DNA of 43,572 nt from Phycisphaerae bacterium (GTDB taxonomy: Bacteria; Planctomycetota; Phycisphaerae; Phycisphaerales; UBA1924), in contig JAUIFD010000007.1 in assembly GCA_030429485.1 (NCBI GenBank), forward strand, positions 1 through 43,572. Direction: 5' to 3'. This document shows positions 7,646-17,632 of the stretch, piece after piece (position 1 is the first letter of the stretch; every line of letters starts with the position of its first letter). The notes under the pieces are model-generated. The model was not told the origin of the DNA, did no database searches, and saw only the letters and a program-made list of their open reading frames with translations. The position numbers were made by a program, and so were the translations under genes.

Positions 7646-10054
7646 TCACTCCCCCACCAGCGAGGCCTGGTAGTAATCCCAGAACCCCGTGGCCTCATCG
7701 AGCCCGATGGCGCCGGCGCACCCGTTGTCGAGCGTCGCGTCCGCGTACAGGAAGAACTGCTCGGAGCCGGAGGTCGCCGGCATGCTGTTCGACTTGTCCG
7801 TGATGTTCGTCGGCGCGTTGAAGCTCAGGGGCGTGAGCCCGCCGCACGAGGGCGTCACAAACGCGACGTGGCTCGCGTGGATCGAGTAGCTCCAGGTGCG
7901 CCCCGTCGCCGTGTACTCGATCGTGCTGTCGTTGCCCCCCGCGCTGTAGGTCCACGTCACCACGCCCGACGACTCGCTCGGGTTCTCGAACCGCCACACG
8001 CGCTCGATGGTCCCCGACACCTCGCCCGTCTCGGGATCGATGCAGCACCCGCGGAACACGAGGTAGACGGCGCTGTCGTCGCCGAAGCTCACCGCGTCGC
8101 CTCCCGCGCCCACGTCGATCGTCACGCACGAGCCCGACGGCGTTGATCCGCCGCCACCCACGCCCGAGCCGAACGTGTCGGAGTTCGAGCCCGCCGCCGT
8201 CGGTGGAGGGCAGGGGGTGTCGAGCGTGGCGACGGTGCGGGGCCCGCGCCGTGTGAGCCTGCCCGCGCGCGTCATCGTCTCCACCGTTTCGATGTCGATC
8301 GACTCGTCGGCCTGGTCGTTGGAAACCTCGAGCACGAGGCACGGGCCGCGCACGCCGCGACGGATGGTGCGGGGCGAGCTCGTGGCGGTATCCGAGAGCA
8401 CCAGCCACCTGCTCGCCCCGAGGTACGCCTCCTCCGGCGTGCGTCCCGCGTACACCCTGAGCGCCGCGTCGTCCGAGGCGACCGGCGCGAGTGCGAGCTG
8501 CACGAGCAGTCGATCGAGGATCGTGTCGGCGTCGCCCCCGTTCGGGTACGGCTCGTCGAAGAGCGCGACGGGGATGTTGCAGTCGATCGCGTCGCCGTCG
8601 TCGTCCTTCTCGCTCTCGTCGAACCGGAGCAGGCGTCCGTCGCGGGTGCCGATGAGCAGCTCCGAATCGACCACGCTGGCGGCGGTCGGTTCGAGGTCCT
8701 CGTCGGCGAAGGTCAGGGGTTGGAATCCGCCCTGCCCCGGCGTCCAACGCCCCACGCGCTCGTGGTAGGCGAAGTGCGTGCCCTGCCCGCTCCCGCGAGG
8801 CGTCAGGAAAACGTAGGTGATCTGCCGCTGCGGGTCACGCGCGAGGATCACGCGTCGCGCGAGCGCCTCGGTCGGCGTCAGGTTGAGCCCCTCGGTGAGC
8901 ACGTCGCGCGAGAGCGGGATGGCGTCCCCGGCCGCGGGCACCAGGATCAGCCCCTCGGCTCCGAGCGCCACCACGAGCCCTTCGTCGGCGAGCAGCATCG
9001 CCTCGGGCCCGTGGCACCCGCCGTCGTGGATCGGTTGGAGCTGCGGGATCGATCGGGAGGGGTCGCCGATGAGCTTCCAGAGCTGGCCCGTGGTCCCGAT
9101 CACGAGCACGCCCGTCGCCGCCTGCTTGAGCGCCGTGACGGGCTGGCCCACGCGCGAGCGGTCCGAGTCCGCGCCGTACGCGCGGTCGGATTCGTCGGCG
9201 GCGGTGTCCCAATCCGTGAAGTCGCCGACGCGCGAGAGGTAGATGTTCTGCGGGTCGGAGTCCGCCCCCGCGAGCGCCGATCGGCTGAAGTACACGGTGG
9301 CGACGGTGGCGGTGCAGGAGCCGTCCGCCGCGGTCTGCCCGGGCAGGCCTCCCGCGCTCGGGATCAGCGGCATCACGACCTCGTCCGGGTCGTCGGCGGT
9401 CGGATCAACGACCTTCGCGACCGACCCGTCACCCATATAGAGCTTCTGATCCTGCCCCTCGATCGCCCAGATATCCGCGGTGGCGCCGAACGCGCCCCGC
9501 GCCACCAGGCTCTTGCGTGCGCCACGCACGAGGTAGACGTCGCCGCCGCTGACGACGACGCCGACCTCTTCCCTCGAGGCCCGCACCTCGGTGACACCGC
9601 ACCGCTGGAAGCGTGTGACCATCGCCCCGTCGGTGTCGGCGACGAAGCCGAACCCGTCGAGTTCCGCGAAGTACCCGGAGCTGTTGGTGTAGCTCACAAC
9701 GGCCGAGGTCGCGCCGTTGAGGTAGACGCTGATTTGCGTGCCGATGCGCCGGACCTCGATCGTGTACCCGACGCCGAACGAGAGCCCGTGCGCAGCGCTG
9801 GCGAGCACGGTGCCGACACGCTCGCCGTACTCCCACCGCCAGATGGTGATGTTGAGCTCGTCGACGCCGATCTCGAATCCGGTGTCGCCACGCGGCGAGC
9901 ACTGGATCAGGATGCGCACGGGGATGTACGGGTCTTGCAGTTCGGCAAGCACCGAGGCGGCGGCGCCGAGCCCGACGCCCGCTACGAGCGCAGCGCGACC
10001 AGAAGACGCCGAGAGCGTCCAGCCACCCGCGGCGCTGTCGTAGGCCCAGCCCAT
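7646..10054 (-). CDS. Tail nozzle / stabilisation protein (T7 gp12-like role), 802 aa
   Basis: The largest tail gene. The N-terminus is lectin/LamG-like (WRWEYGERVGTVLASAAHG, YTIEVRRIGTQISVYLNG). The middle repeats look like beta-propeller blades and contain NIYLSRVGDFTDWDTAADE, a segment typical of podovirus nozzle/tail-tube B proteins. Further propeller-like segments (LLIGTRDGRLLRFDESE) follow, then a Gly/Ser linker and a Cys-containing beta domain at the C-terminus. It would form the distal part of the short tail below the adaptor. The upstream 95-aa gene ends 2 bases before this start. Confidence 0.75.
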   Translation of the reverse strand: MGWAYDSAAGGWTLSASSGRAALVAGVGLGAAASVLAELQDPYIPVRILIQCSPRGDTGFEIGVDELNITIWRWEYGERVGTVLASAAHGLSFGVGYTIEVRRIGTQISVYLNGATSAVVSYTNSSGYFAELDGFGFVADTDGAMVTRFQRCGVTEVRASREEVGVVVSGGDVYLVRGARKSLVARGAFGATADIWAIEGQDQKLYMGDGSVAKVVDPTADDPDEVVMPLIPSAGGLPGQTAADGSCTATVATVYFSRSALAGADSDPQNIYLSRVGDFTDWDTAADESDRAYGADSDRSRVGQPVTALKQAATGVLVIGTTGQLWKLIGDPSRSIPQLQPIHDGGCHGPEAMLLADEGLVVALGAEGLILVPAAGDAIPLSRDVLTEGLNLTPTEALARRVILARDPQRQITYVFLTPRGSGQGTHFAYHERVGRWTPGQGGFQPLTFADEDLEPTAASVVDSELLIGTRDGRLLRFDESEKDDDGDAIDCNIPVALFDEPYPNGGDADTILDRLLVQLALAPVASDDAALRVYAGRTPEEAYLGASRWLVLSDTATSSPRTIRRGVRGPCLVLEVSNDQADESIDIETVETMTRAGRLTRRGPRTVATLDTPCPPPTAAGSNSDTFGSGVGGGGSTPSGSCVTIDVGAGGDAVSFGDDSAVYLVFRGCCIDPETGEVSGTIERVWRFENPSESSGVVTWTYSAGGNDSTIEYTATGRTWSYSIHASHVAFVTPSCGGLTPLSFNAPTNITDKSNSMPATSGSEQFFLYADATLDNGCAGAIGLDEATGFWDYYQASLVGE

Positions 10055-10055
10055 C

Positions 10056-10343
10056 TCAATCCTCGAGCTTGTTGACCACCCGCTCCATCACACGAGCGGT
10101 CGCTTCCATGGAGACCGACGCCTGCTTGAGCGACTCCGCGGCCGCCGCATAGGTCTCCGCGCTCTTGCGTGAGGCTTCCAGTTCAGGCGCCACGATCACC
10201 TTCCAGAGAATCAGCAGCGCCACGAGCCCGAAGGCGATCGTGCCGTACTGGCTCACGAGCACATTGAGCAGGCCCGAGAGGGTGAGCGGGTTGGTAATGG
10301 AGATCTGTCGAGACTTCCCGTTGGCGGCGGTATCCGTTGTCAT
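10056..10343 (-). CDS. Single-pass membrane protein with coiled coil, 95 aa
   Basis: The N-terminal 30 residues are polar. One membrane helix follows (GTIAFGLVALLILWKVIVAP, about residues 34-53), then a helical, probably coiled-coil tail (ASRKSAETYAAAAESLKQAS). It lies directly after a lipoprotein gene (10368-10937) and before the nozzle gene. The pair of an inner-membrane helix-coil protein and a lipoprotein resembles a spanin pair, but the order and the tail-cluster setting are atypical. A virion-associated membrane protein or a holin-like protein are alternatives. Confidence 0.7.
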   Translation of the reverse strand: MTTDTAANGKSRQISITNPLTLSGLLNVLVSQYGTIAFGLVALLILWKVIVAPELEASRKSAETYAAAAESLKQASVSMEATARVMERVVNKLED

Positions 10344-10367
10344 TGCGCGTGCCCTCCCTGGTTGAGG

Positions 10368-10937
10368 TCAGAGCCCGATCAGGATCGCCCGGAGCACGTC
10401 GCCGAGCTCGGGCGTAATGCGTTCGATCGCCTCGATGCGCGCGATCATCGCGTCGCGGTTGTCGGCACTGACCGCGCGGATGGTCTCGGCGAGGGCGATC
10501 ACGTTCGGGCTGTTGGCGGTGATGATCGCCGACTGGGAGCCGACGTAGTTCTCGATGCGGAGCTTCGCGGCGCCGCTCTCCTCCGCCGCGTCCTCATACT
10601 CGAGCAGCGAGAACGACGCGTCACCCACGAACGAACCCGCCGCCCGTCCTGGCAACGCGAGCACTGTCGAGCGTCCCTCCGCCTGCTGTTCGAAGCCCTT
10701 GTCGTCCGCGTTGACGTACATCGGGGTGAACGCCCCCTCGTACGACGCGGCGTGCCGCTCTTCGGTGAGCGTCGAGCTGTTGCTCGGCTCTCCCTTGGTG
10801 GTGAGACTGCCGGCATCGAGGTTCTGCTCTCCGCCGGGCGCGGCCTCGCACCCCCCGCACGACGCCGCGAAGAGGATCAGGCAGAGCATGATGAGGAGGC
10901 CGATCACCTTGTCGATCTTGCGTGCCGAGAGTTCCAT
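10368..10937 (-). CDS. Phage-encoded lipoprotein, 189 aa
   Basis: A positively charged N-terminus (MELSARKIDK) precedes a hydrophobic core (VIGLLIMLCLILF) and a lipobox-like AASC, with likely lipidation at the Cys near residue 27. A second Cys follows (SCGGC). The mature part is Ser/Thr/Glu-rich at first and then helical. A good Shine-Dalgarno (AAAGGACT) lies upstream of ATG 10937. A lipoprotein inside the tail cluster suggests an outer-membrane role at lysis (o-spanin-like) or a lysogenic/superinfection block. No family was recognised. Confidence 0.7.
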   Translation of the reverse strand: MELSARKIDKVIGLLIMLCLILFAASCGGCEAAPGGEQNLDAGSLTTKGEPSNSSTLTEERHAASYEGAFTPMYVNADDKGFEQQAEGRSTVLALPGRAAGSFVGDASFSLLEYEDAAEESGAAKLRIENYVGSQSAIITANSPNVIALAETIRAVSADNRDAMIARIEAIERITPELGDVLRAILIGL

Positions 10938-10973
10938 GCCGAGTCCTTTCAGAATGGGTGGGAATGGGTGGGG

Positions 10974-12506
10974 TTACGGGGCGACGTAGTCCGTCACCAT
11001 GAGCAGGGCGTCGTCGTCCCGAGCGTCCACGCCCAGGCACGAGACCGCGTGCGAGAGGTCGATCGCCCGCGCCACGCTCAGATCGAGCGTGTCCACGAGC
11101 CACAGGTGCGCATTGGCGCCGCCGGCGTCGGGCCATCCGGTGTTGCGATCACCGCCCAGCGCCACGAGCCCGGCGCTGGGCACGAGCGCGCACGCCGCCT
11201 GGCGGATCACACCGCCCAGGTCCACCGAATCGAGCATCACGCCAGTGTCGCCGTCGAGGAGGAACGCGCACGCGTTGTTCGCTCTCGGGCTGCGCGCTCC
11301 GGCGCACACCACCTCACCCGTCGCGAGCACACACCCGGCGTGGATCGAGGGGTCGGTCGAACCGCGGTCGTTGTAGACCGTGCCGAACCACCCCGAGTAC
11401 GCGTCGCGGATCGAGGCGGTGTCGGCCTCCCAGAGCAGTTCGCCCGACGCCGAGAGCTTGAACACGGTGATCGGCGGGATGCTGTCGCCCGGGACGTACG
11501 CGCCGTTCGGGCCCCAGCCCTTGTTGCGGCGAAACCCGATCACGCTGTTGTCGGCGCCGACGGCGAGCCCGGTCATCGCGCACCCGTGCGGGCGGGCCGC
11601 GCCGTGCTCGCTCACGCGGTAGTACCCGTGGTCGCCCTCGTACCAGTCGTCCGACGCCGAGACCACCGAGCCGAAGCGCACGCGCCGGATCGGGATCACC
11701 GCCGCCTGGCGTTCGTAGAGCGCGATCCCCGATCGGAAGTCCGACCCGCCGGCGGTCCCCCCCGCGAGCGACACGTTGGTGTCCGCGCCGTTGAACGCCA
11801 CGACGATCTGCCCGTCGGGACGCACACGCGCCTCGACGATCTCGCTCGACCACGAGGGCTGATCGATCGGCTGGTTGTACACCTCCGAGCCCGTGTCGCG
11901 CTCGAGCATCACCAGGCCTTCCACCGTCGCGACGTAGACGTAGTCGTTGTCGGCGTCGATGGTGTTGCACGAGTGCGTCTTGCTCACGCTCTCGATCGCG
12001 GACGTCCAGAGCGTCGCGCCCGTCGCCAGGTCCACCGCGCGGATGGAAGTCGAGGGCATGGTCGCGGTGTAGTTGACGGCGAAGTACGCCTTGGTGCCCG
12101 CCGGTGAGAAGCACACCGCGTTCGCGCTGAGCATCGATCCGGGCGTCGAGTTGTAGAAGTCGCGGTCCATGCCGCCGGCGGCGTCGAGGAGGAAGCAGTG
12201 CCCCTCGATCGCCTCCGACTCGCGCGAGGAGCCGTCCGTGATCTCCTCGCACGAGCCGGGGTCGAGCTGGAAGCCGGTGACCCGGCTCGACAGGCTCACG
12301 CTCGCGATCTTCTGCATCGGCCCCGTGCCGAAGGCCTCGGCGACGACGCGCGAGAGCCCGGCGCGCTGCCCGCCCCGCGCCCGATCGGCGTTGGTCGACC
12401 GCGGCGAGAAGTTGCGCAGCGGCCCCAACGGCGCAAACCCCGGCGGGGTGTCCGCCAGGGCCTGCGCGTTCGTGGCGCCGAAGATGGGTAGGGCGACGCG
12501 TCGCAT
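10974..12506 (-). CDS. PQQ-type beta-propeller virion protein, 510 aa
   Basis: Multiple propeller blades are visible, with the typical PQQ-repeat style AVDLATGATLWTSAI around residues 165-180 and further blades such as DNDYVYVATVEGLVMLERDT and ITVFKLSASGELLWEADTAS. There is no catalytic motif and no signal peptide. It lies between the 206-aa structural gene and the lipoprotein. It is probably a tail or receptor-contact component. The sequence just upstream of ATG 12506 is a C-rich tract with no Shine-Dalgarno, so the start is less sure than for its neighbours. Confidence 0.75.
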   Translation of the reverse strand: MRRVALPIFGATNAQALADTPPGFAPLGPLRNFSPRSTNADRARGGQRAGLSRVVAEAFGTGPMQKIASVSLSSRVTGFQLDPGSCEEITDGSSRESEAIEGHCFLLDAAGGMDRDFYNSTPGSMLSANAVCFSPAGTKAYFAVNYTATMPSTSIRAVDLATGATLWTSAIESVSKTHSCNTIDADNDYVYVATVEGLVMLERDTGSEVYNQPIDQPSWSSEIVEARVRPDGQIVVAFNGADTNVSLAGGTAGGSDFRSGIALYERQAAVIPIRRVRFGSVVSASDDWYEGDHGYYRVSEHGAARPHGCAMTGLAVGADNSVIGFRRNKGWGPNGAYVPGDSIPPITVFKLSASGELLWEADTASIRDAYSGWFGTVYNDRGSTDPSIHAGCVLATGEVVCAGARSPRANNACAFLLDGDTGVMLDSVDLGGVIRQAACALVPSAGLVALGGDRNTGWPDAGGANAHLWLVDTLDLSVARAIDLSHAVSCLGVDARDDDALLMVTDYVAP

Positions 12507-12526
12507 GGGTGGGGTGGGGGGTGGGG

Positions 12527-13147
12527 CTACGCGATCTGGCGGTCGTCCCGGTTGTTGAGGCTGGCGCTGCGGAGGTACCGCAGGCGCGTGCCGAACACGT
12601 TGAGCGAGAGCCCCGTGCCCACCGCCTCGTTCACCGAGAGCGACAGCTCCACGAGCCCGCCGGGCTTGAACCCGTTGCCCGAGAGCGTGAAGGTGAACTC
12701 CTCGAAATCGTCGTGCTCCGTCGAGGTCACCTTCGCCCCGAGCGTTTCGGAGAGCGCCGCAGCGAGCTTGCCGCCGGCGGTGTCACCCGCGCCGAACCAC
12801 TTCGCGTCGCAGGTCAGCGCGAGGTCCGCGTTGTCGGTGCCCGCGCCGAGCTTGGCGGCGCGCACCACGAGCTCGCACTTGTCTTCGCGGGGGTCGTACT
12901 CGTCGGGAATCGTGATAAACGCCGTCGCGATGTCGGTGGTGGTGGCGGTCGCCTCCCACACCAGGCCCATGAGGTCGTTGGTCCCGAGCTCCATCGCGCC
13001 GATGCCGACGATGCCGGTGTTCGCCGCGGCGAGGTGCAGGCCCGTGGGCAGGCGCCAGTCGGTGATCGCGATGGGCAGGCTCGCGGCGTACCCGCCGTTC
13101 TGGAACGAGCTCTGGATCTTCTCTTCGAGGTTGTACGGGTCGGTCAT
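12527..13147 (-). CDS. Predicted structural protein downstream of adaptor, 206 aa
   Basis: A beta-rich protein (AFITIPDEYDPREDKCELVV, FEEFTFTLSGNGFKPGGLVE). ATG 13147 overlaps the stop of the adaptor gene (ATGA) and is preceded by CGGAG. Position directly after the head-tail adaptor suggests a connector, head-fibre or minor tail component. No known family was identified. Confidence 0.7.
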   Translation of the reverse strand: MTDPYNLEEKIQSSFQNGGYAASLPIAITDWRLPTGLHLAAANTGIVGIGAMELGTNDLMGLVWEATATTTDIATAFITIPDEYDPREDKCELVVRAAKLGAGTDNADLALTCDAKWFGAGDTAGGKLAAALSETLGAKVTSTEHDDFEEFTFTLSGNGFKPGGLVELSLSVNEAVGTGLSLNVFGTRLRYLRSASLNNRDDRQIA

Positions 13148-13977
13148 GGTGTGTCTCCGAGGATGGTCACGCCGTAGGCGGTCACGGTGGGGATGGCTTC
13201 GGTCAGCGCCGCTTCGTGGCGGCGTCGCGTGGATCGGCGCAGCGGTCCGAGCGTGGTGGGCCCGCGTCGCTCCAGGTCGAGTCGCCTCGAGTCGGCGAAG
13301 GCCTCGTCACGCCGGAGCTTGAGGTCGGTTCTGCTGCGCACCCCGTCGGCGTCGTCGAGCGCGTGCTCGTACACCGCCGCCGCGAGGATCGCGCGGTCGT
13401 GCTCGCCGCTGGTGATGAGCCGGTCCTCGGTCTCGACGAGGCGCGCGAAGGTCGCCCGCCACCTGCCGCGCAGCGTGTACGCGCGGTCGGGGCGGGGGTA
13501 GAAGGTCAGCTCCGACACGGCGCCGTATGCGCCGTCGGGGTCGTCGATCGCCCGCACGCAGAAGACCTGCGGCGCGCCCGTGCTCGCGTCCATGGCGAGC
13601 ATCCGGTCGACCTGCGTGATCGGCGACGAGCTGACGCGCAGGTACGGGAACACCGAATCGTCGGGGCGCAGGTCGCCGATCGGGTACCCGTGCGCCCAGG
13701 GCGGCAGGCGGAAGCGGTGCGTGGTCTCGCCCAGGTTGTCCGGCGTGGGCGTGGCGCCGGTGACGATCACGATGTCACGGTCGAGGAAGCTCCACTGGTG
13801 GTCGTGGTTGACGAACGCCTCGTACCCCGCGTTGAGGTACCGCTTGCACTGGGCGAGGTCGTGGGCGTCGGTGGGCAGCGCCGGCGCGCCCGAGGTCTGG
13901 TCCGCGAGGTTGAGGCGCACGGCGAGCTCGAGGATGAGCTCCCCGAACGTGCGTCCCGTTGCGGCGTGCGTAGTCAT
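13144..13977 (-). CDS. Head-tail adaptor (gp4/gp11-like), 277 aa
   Basis: The N-terminal half contains CKRYLNAGYEAFVNHDHQWS followed by FL. This is the characteristic helix and aromatic segment of podovirus tail adaptor proteins (P22 gp4 / T7 gp11 type), which bind under the portal ring. A later beta region (SELTFYPRPDRAYTLRGRWR) is also family-like. It lies after the capsid genes and before tail genes, as expected. It assembles on the portal dodecamer and receives the nozzle. Confidence 0.7.
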   Translation of the reverse strand: MTTHAATGRTFGELILELAVRLNLADQTSGAPALPTDAHDLAQCKRYLNAGYEAFVNHDHQWSFLDRDIVIVTGATPTPDNLGETTHRFRLPPWAHGYPIGDLRPDDSVFPYLRVSSSPITQVDRMLAMDASTGAPQVFCVRAIDDPDGAYGAVSELTFYPRPDRAYTLRGRWRATFARLVETEDRLITSGEHDRAILAAAVYEHALDDADGVRSRTDLKLRRDEAFADSRRLDLERRGPTTLGPLRRSTRRRHEAALTEAIPTVTAYGVTILGDTP

Positions 13978-13996
13978 CGCGGCTCCGATGCTCCTG

Positions 13997-14058
13997 TCCC
14001 CCGGGCCCTGGCCGTTCGGTCAGAACCCGGACGTGCGGCTGCGCGCGGGCCCGGGGGA
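13997..14058. other. Long GC-rich inverted repeat between capsid-associated gene and adaptor
   Basis: Perfect 12-base arms, TCCCCCGGGCCC (13997-14008) and GGGCCCGGGGGA (14047-14058), enclose a 38-base loop. It occupies most of the 100-base gap. It could be a terminator, an RNA-processing site or a stability element. Confidence 0.5.
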
Positions 14059-14077
14059 AGAAGCGGTCCAAGGCGGG

Positions 14078-14578
14078 TCAGACGAAACAGATCTGCTTGA
14101 TCGCGGCCGTGGTCGAGGTGTCCGCGGTCTCCATCGCGGTCGCAACGAGCTGGCTGATGTCCTCGGCGTCAGAGACGGCGGACACGGCGCCGAGTTCGAA
14201 CTGGCCCGCGGTGGGCCCGACGAACGTCGGTGTGTTCGCGTTGGCGTTGGCCTTGACCATCGCGGGCACGACGCACCCCGGCACGCGGGGGAAGACCTTG
14301 ACCCAGCCCGCGCTCGCCTTGCCCTCGGGCGGAAGGCCCGTGACGATGCCGGCGAGGCGGCTGATGTTCTGGTAGGTCCCGTCGTCAGTGGGGATCGTCG
14401 CGTCGGCGCCGATCCCCTTGTCGTGCCCGTAGTGATCGAAGCAGAGGCAGTAGCCGTTGTAGAGCGTGGCGGTCGCGGAGCGCGAGGCGGCGGTCGCGTG
14501 CATCGTCTTGGCGGTGAAGTACACCCACCGCGCGGCGGGCGCGGTGATCTTGCCGTCGGCGTTGGCAACAGGGTTCAT
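14078..14578 (-). CDS. Capsid-associated (possible decoration) protein, 166 aa
   Basis: A small Ala/Thr-rich protein directly downstream of the major capsid gene, with a leader closely resembling that gene's (both carry ACGGAGAAC just before the ATG), suggesting high expression. The C-terminal half (QLVATAMETADTSTTAAIKQ) is helical. Position and expected abundance fit a head decoration or second capsid protein. No domain was recognised. Confidence 0.7.
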   Translation of the reverse strand: MNPVANADGKITAPAARWVYFTAKTMHATAASRSATATLYNGYCLCFDHYGHDKGIGADATIPTDDGTYQNISRLAGIVTGLPPEGKASAGWVKVFPRVPGCVVPAMVKANANANTPTFVGPTAGQFELGAVSAVSDAEDISQLVATAMETADTSTTAAIKQICFV

Positions 14579-14627
14579 CGTCGTTCTCCGTGTTCAGGAG
14601 CGTGTGTGTCTGTGTGAACGAGAGAAG

Positions 14628-14653
14628 CTCCCCCGGCCCGAGCGCCGGGGGAG
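14628..14653 (-). terminator. Hairpin after the major capsid gene
   Basis: A 10-base-pair perfect stem (CTCCCCCGGC / GCCGGGGGAG) with a 6-base loop lies 19 bases after the capsid stop. In the minus direction it is followed by CTTCTCTCGTT, a weak pyrimidine tail. A partial terminator or 3' stabilising hairpin is likely. Confidence 0.55.
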
Positions 14654-14671
14654 TCGTCATGTCGATGCAGA

Positions 14672-15769
14672 TCAGGCGGCGCGGTACGTGGTGAAGCAAG
14701 AGCCCGCTGCGCGCGGGTGGTCGCTCATGTAGTTGTACGTGCCGTGGAACGGGTGGAGCATCATGTTGTCGACCTGCTCGACGTAACGCTGCGCACGCTT
14801 CGCCATCCACTTGCCGTTGAGCACCGCGGGGAACCAGTGCTTGAAGTCCACGTCGTACACGGGGTTGTACGGCTGGTTGTCGAGCACGGGCACACCGCGT
14901 GTCGGCGAGCCGAGGTACCCGAAGCCCTCGATGCCCTGCGGGGCGACGTCGCGGTTGCGCCCGTCGCTGAACCGCGTGGTGACGAGGTTCTGGTACCACT
15001 GCTCGTACGCCGTCTGCCAGAGCACCATACGGTGCTGCCCGCGCTTGCCGAGGTCGCCCGCCTTGCCGGTTGGGTCGCGGGGCGGCTTGTAGTTCGTGCG
15101 CAGACGACCCGCGAGGATCAGGTCGAGCAGCAGCGGGTTGGGGCCGGTGTGCGTGCCGGCGAAGTTGCGCAGCTTCTCATACGTCGCGCGGTCGAGGTTG
15201 TAGTTCGTGGTCGTGCTCGCGCCGTCCTGGTAGTAGGCGGTCTGCCCGATGAACCCGCCCTCGTAGTCCTGCACGCCGGCGGTGGGCCCGCGGAGCGTGT
15301 AGGCGAGCCCGTGCGGGTTGAGCGTGTCGTCGGCCGAGTCGGGCGTGAGCACCGCTCGCGTCTCGAGCCCGGGCAGGGCGTCGAGCAGCGCCGCCTTGTA
15401 CTCGGTCTTGAGGTAATCGACGATCTCCGCCTCGGAGTTGCACTGGTCCATCATGTCTTCGACGACGGACACGTAGAAATCGAAGCGGCGCCACTCGGCG
15501 TAGCTCATCACGACGTTCGGCGCCCAGTTGACCTGGTCGCGAGCCTGCACCATCTGCTTGTGACGGAACGAGCCGTTGCCCTCGAACTGGTAGCGCCACT
15601 CGATGCGCTTGCCCGACTGGACGCGCATGCGGTCCTTCGTGAAGACCTCGTCGAGGAAGAGGAAGGTGTACTCGTCCCAGACGACCTGCGCCTCGCCGCG
15701 CTTGTGGAACTTCGCGAGCGTGTGGCTTACGAGGAAGTCGACCTGACTATCGCTGATCCCGATGCCCAT
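14672..15769 (-). CDS. Major capsid protein, 365 aa
   Basis: Identified by position (scaffold gene upstream, decoration-like gene and adaptor downstream), by size, by a strong leader (CGGAGAACACAC before the ATG) and by content. It is a soluble alpha/beta protein with segments such as RRFDFYVSVVEDMMDQCNSE and HRMVLWQTAYEQWYQNLVTT that fit large capsid proteins of short-tailed phages. It would assemble the icosahedral shell, presumably with the HK97 fold. There is no obvious N-terminal delta domain, consistent with the separate scaffold gene. The downstream hairpin and upstream G-rich spacer may set its level. Confidence 0.8.
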   Translation of the reverse strand: MGIGISDSQVDFLVSHTLAKFHKRGEAQVVWDEYTFLFLDEVFTKDRMRVQSGKRIEWRYQFEGNGSFRHKQMVQARDQVNWAPNVVMSYAEWRRFDFYVSVVEDMMDQCNSEAEIVDYLKTEYKAALLDALPGLETRAVLTPDSADDTLNPHGLAYTLRGPTAGVQDYEGGFIGQTAYYQDGASTTTNYNLDRATYEKLRNFAGTHTGPNPLLLDLILAGRLRTNYKPPRDPTGKAGDLGKRGQHRMVLWQTAYEQWYQNLVTTRFSDGRNRDVAPQGIEGFGYLGSPTRGVPVLDNQPYNPVYDVDFKHWFPAVLNGKWMAKRAQRYVEQVDNMMLHPFHGTYNYMSDHPRAAGSCFTTYRAA

Positions 15770-15822
15770 GTGTGTTCTCCGTCAGTGGAGTTGGTTGGTG
15801 TGCGTCCGTGCGTGTGCGTGAA

Positions 15823-15858
15823 GGGGTAAGGGGTGAGGTGGGTTGGGGTGGGTTGGGG
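15823..15858 (+). other. G-quadruplex-type motif between scaffold and capsid genes
   Basis: Six runs of 3-4 G separated by loops of 1-7 bases lie on the plus strand in the 105-base gap between the scaffold stop (15875) and the capsid start (15769). The plus strand is the template strand for these genes. Confidence 0.5.
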
Positions 15859-15874
15859 TGAAGTGGTGCGGGGC

Positions 15875-17302
<1,428 letters not shown>

Positions 17303-17303
<1 letters not shown>

Positions 17304-17632
17304 CAGTCGCCGCTCCCGAACGGCGCCACGTTGTTGAGGATCTCCGCCGTCTCCGCCGCGCGGCACAGGCTCGGGCGTTCCGCGAGCGCCATGAGCGCCG
17401 TCTCGATGCGGAGGTTCTGCGCCTCGAGCGCATCGATGCGGTCGTTCAGCCCGGCGTTGTCCGCTTCGAGGTTCTCGACGCGCTGATCGAGCGTGAGCGG
17501 TCCGCGCTCCGTCGTAGCGACGTTCGAAACGACCGTGAGTGGTGGTTCGGTCGTGTTTACGAGTTCCGTCGCCTGTTCTTGCGTCGCAGGCTGTGCCTTG
17601 ATCTCGGTGATGTCCTTGGTTCCTGGGTTCAT
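17303..17632 (-). CDS. Coiled-coil protein between portal and zinc-ribbon genes, 109 aa
   Basis: The central section LDQRVENLEADNAGLNDRID has a clear heptad pattern (about residues 48-85). The N-terminus is polar and the C-terminus flexible. Start and stop overlap both neighbours (ATGA with the portal stop, TGATG with the next gene). Family unknown; an assembly or portal-associated accessory protein is possible. Confidence 0.65.

Noticed and set aside
6392-12107. Very long open frames on the plus strand across tail genes
   Set aside because: They are antisense to convincing minus-strand genes, are Arg/Pro/Val-rich without domains, and arise from the high GC content.
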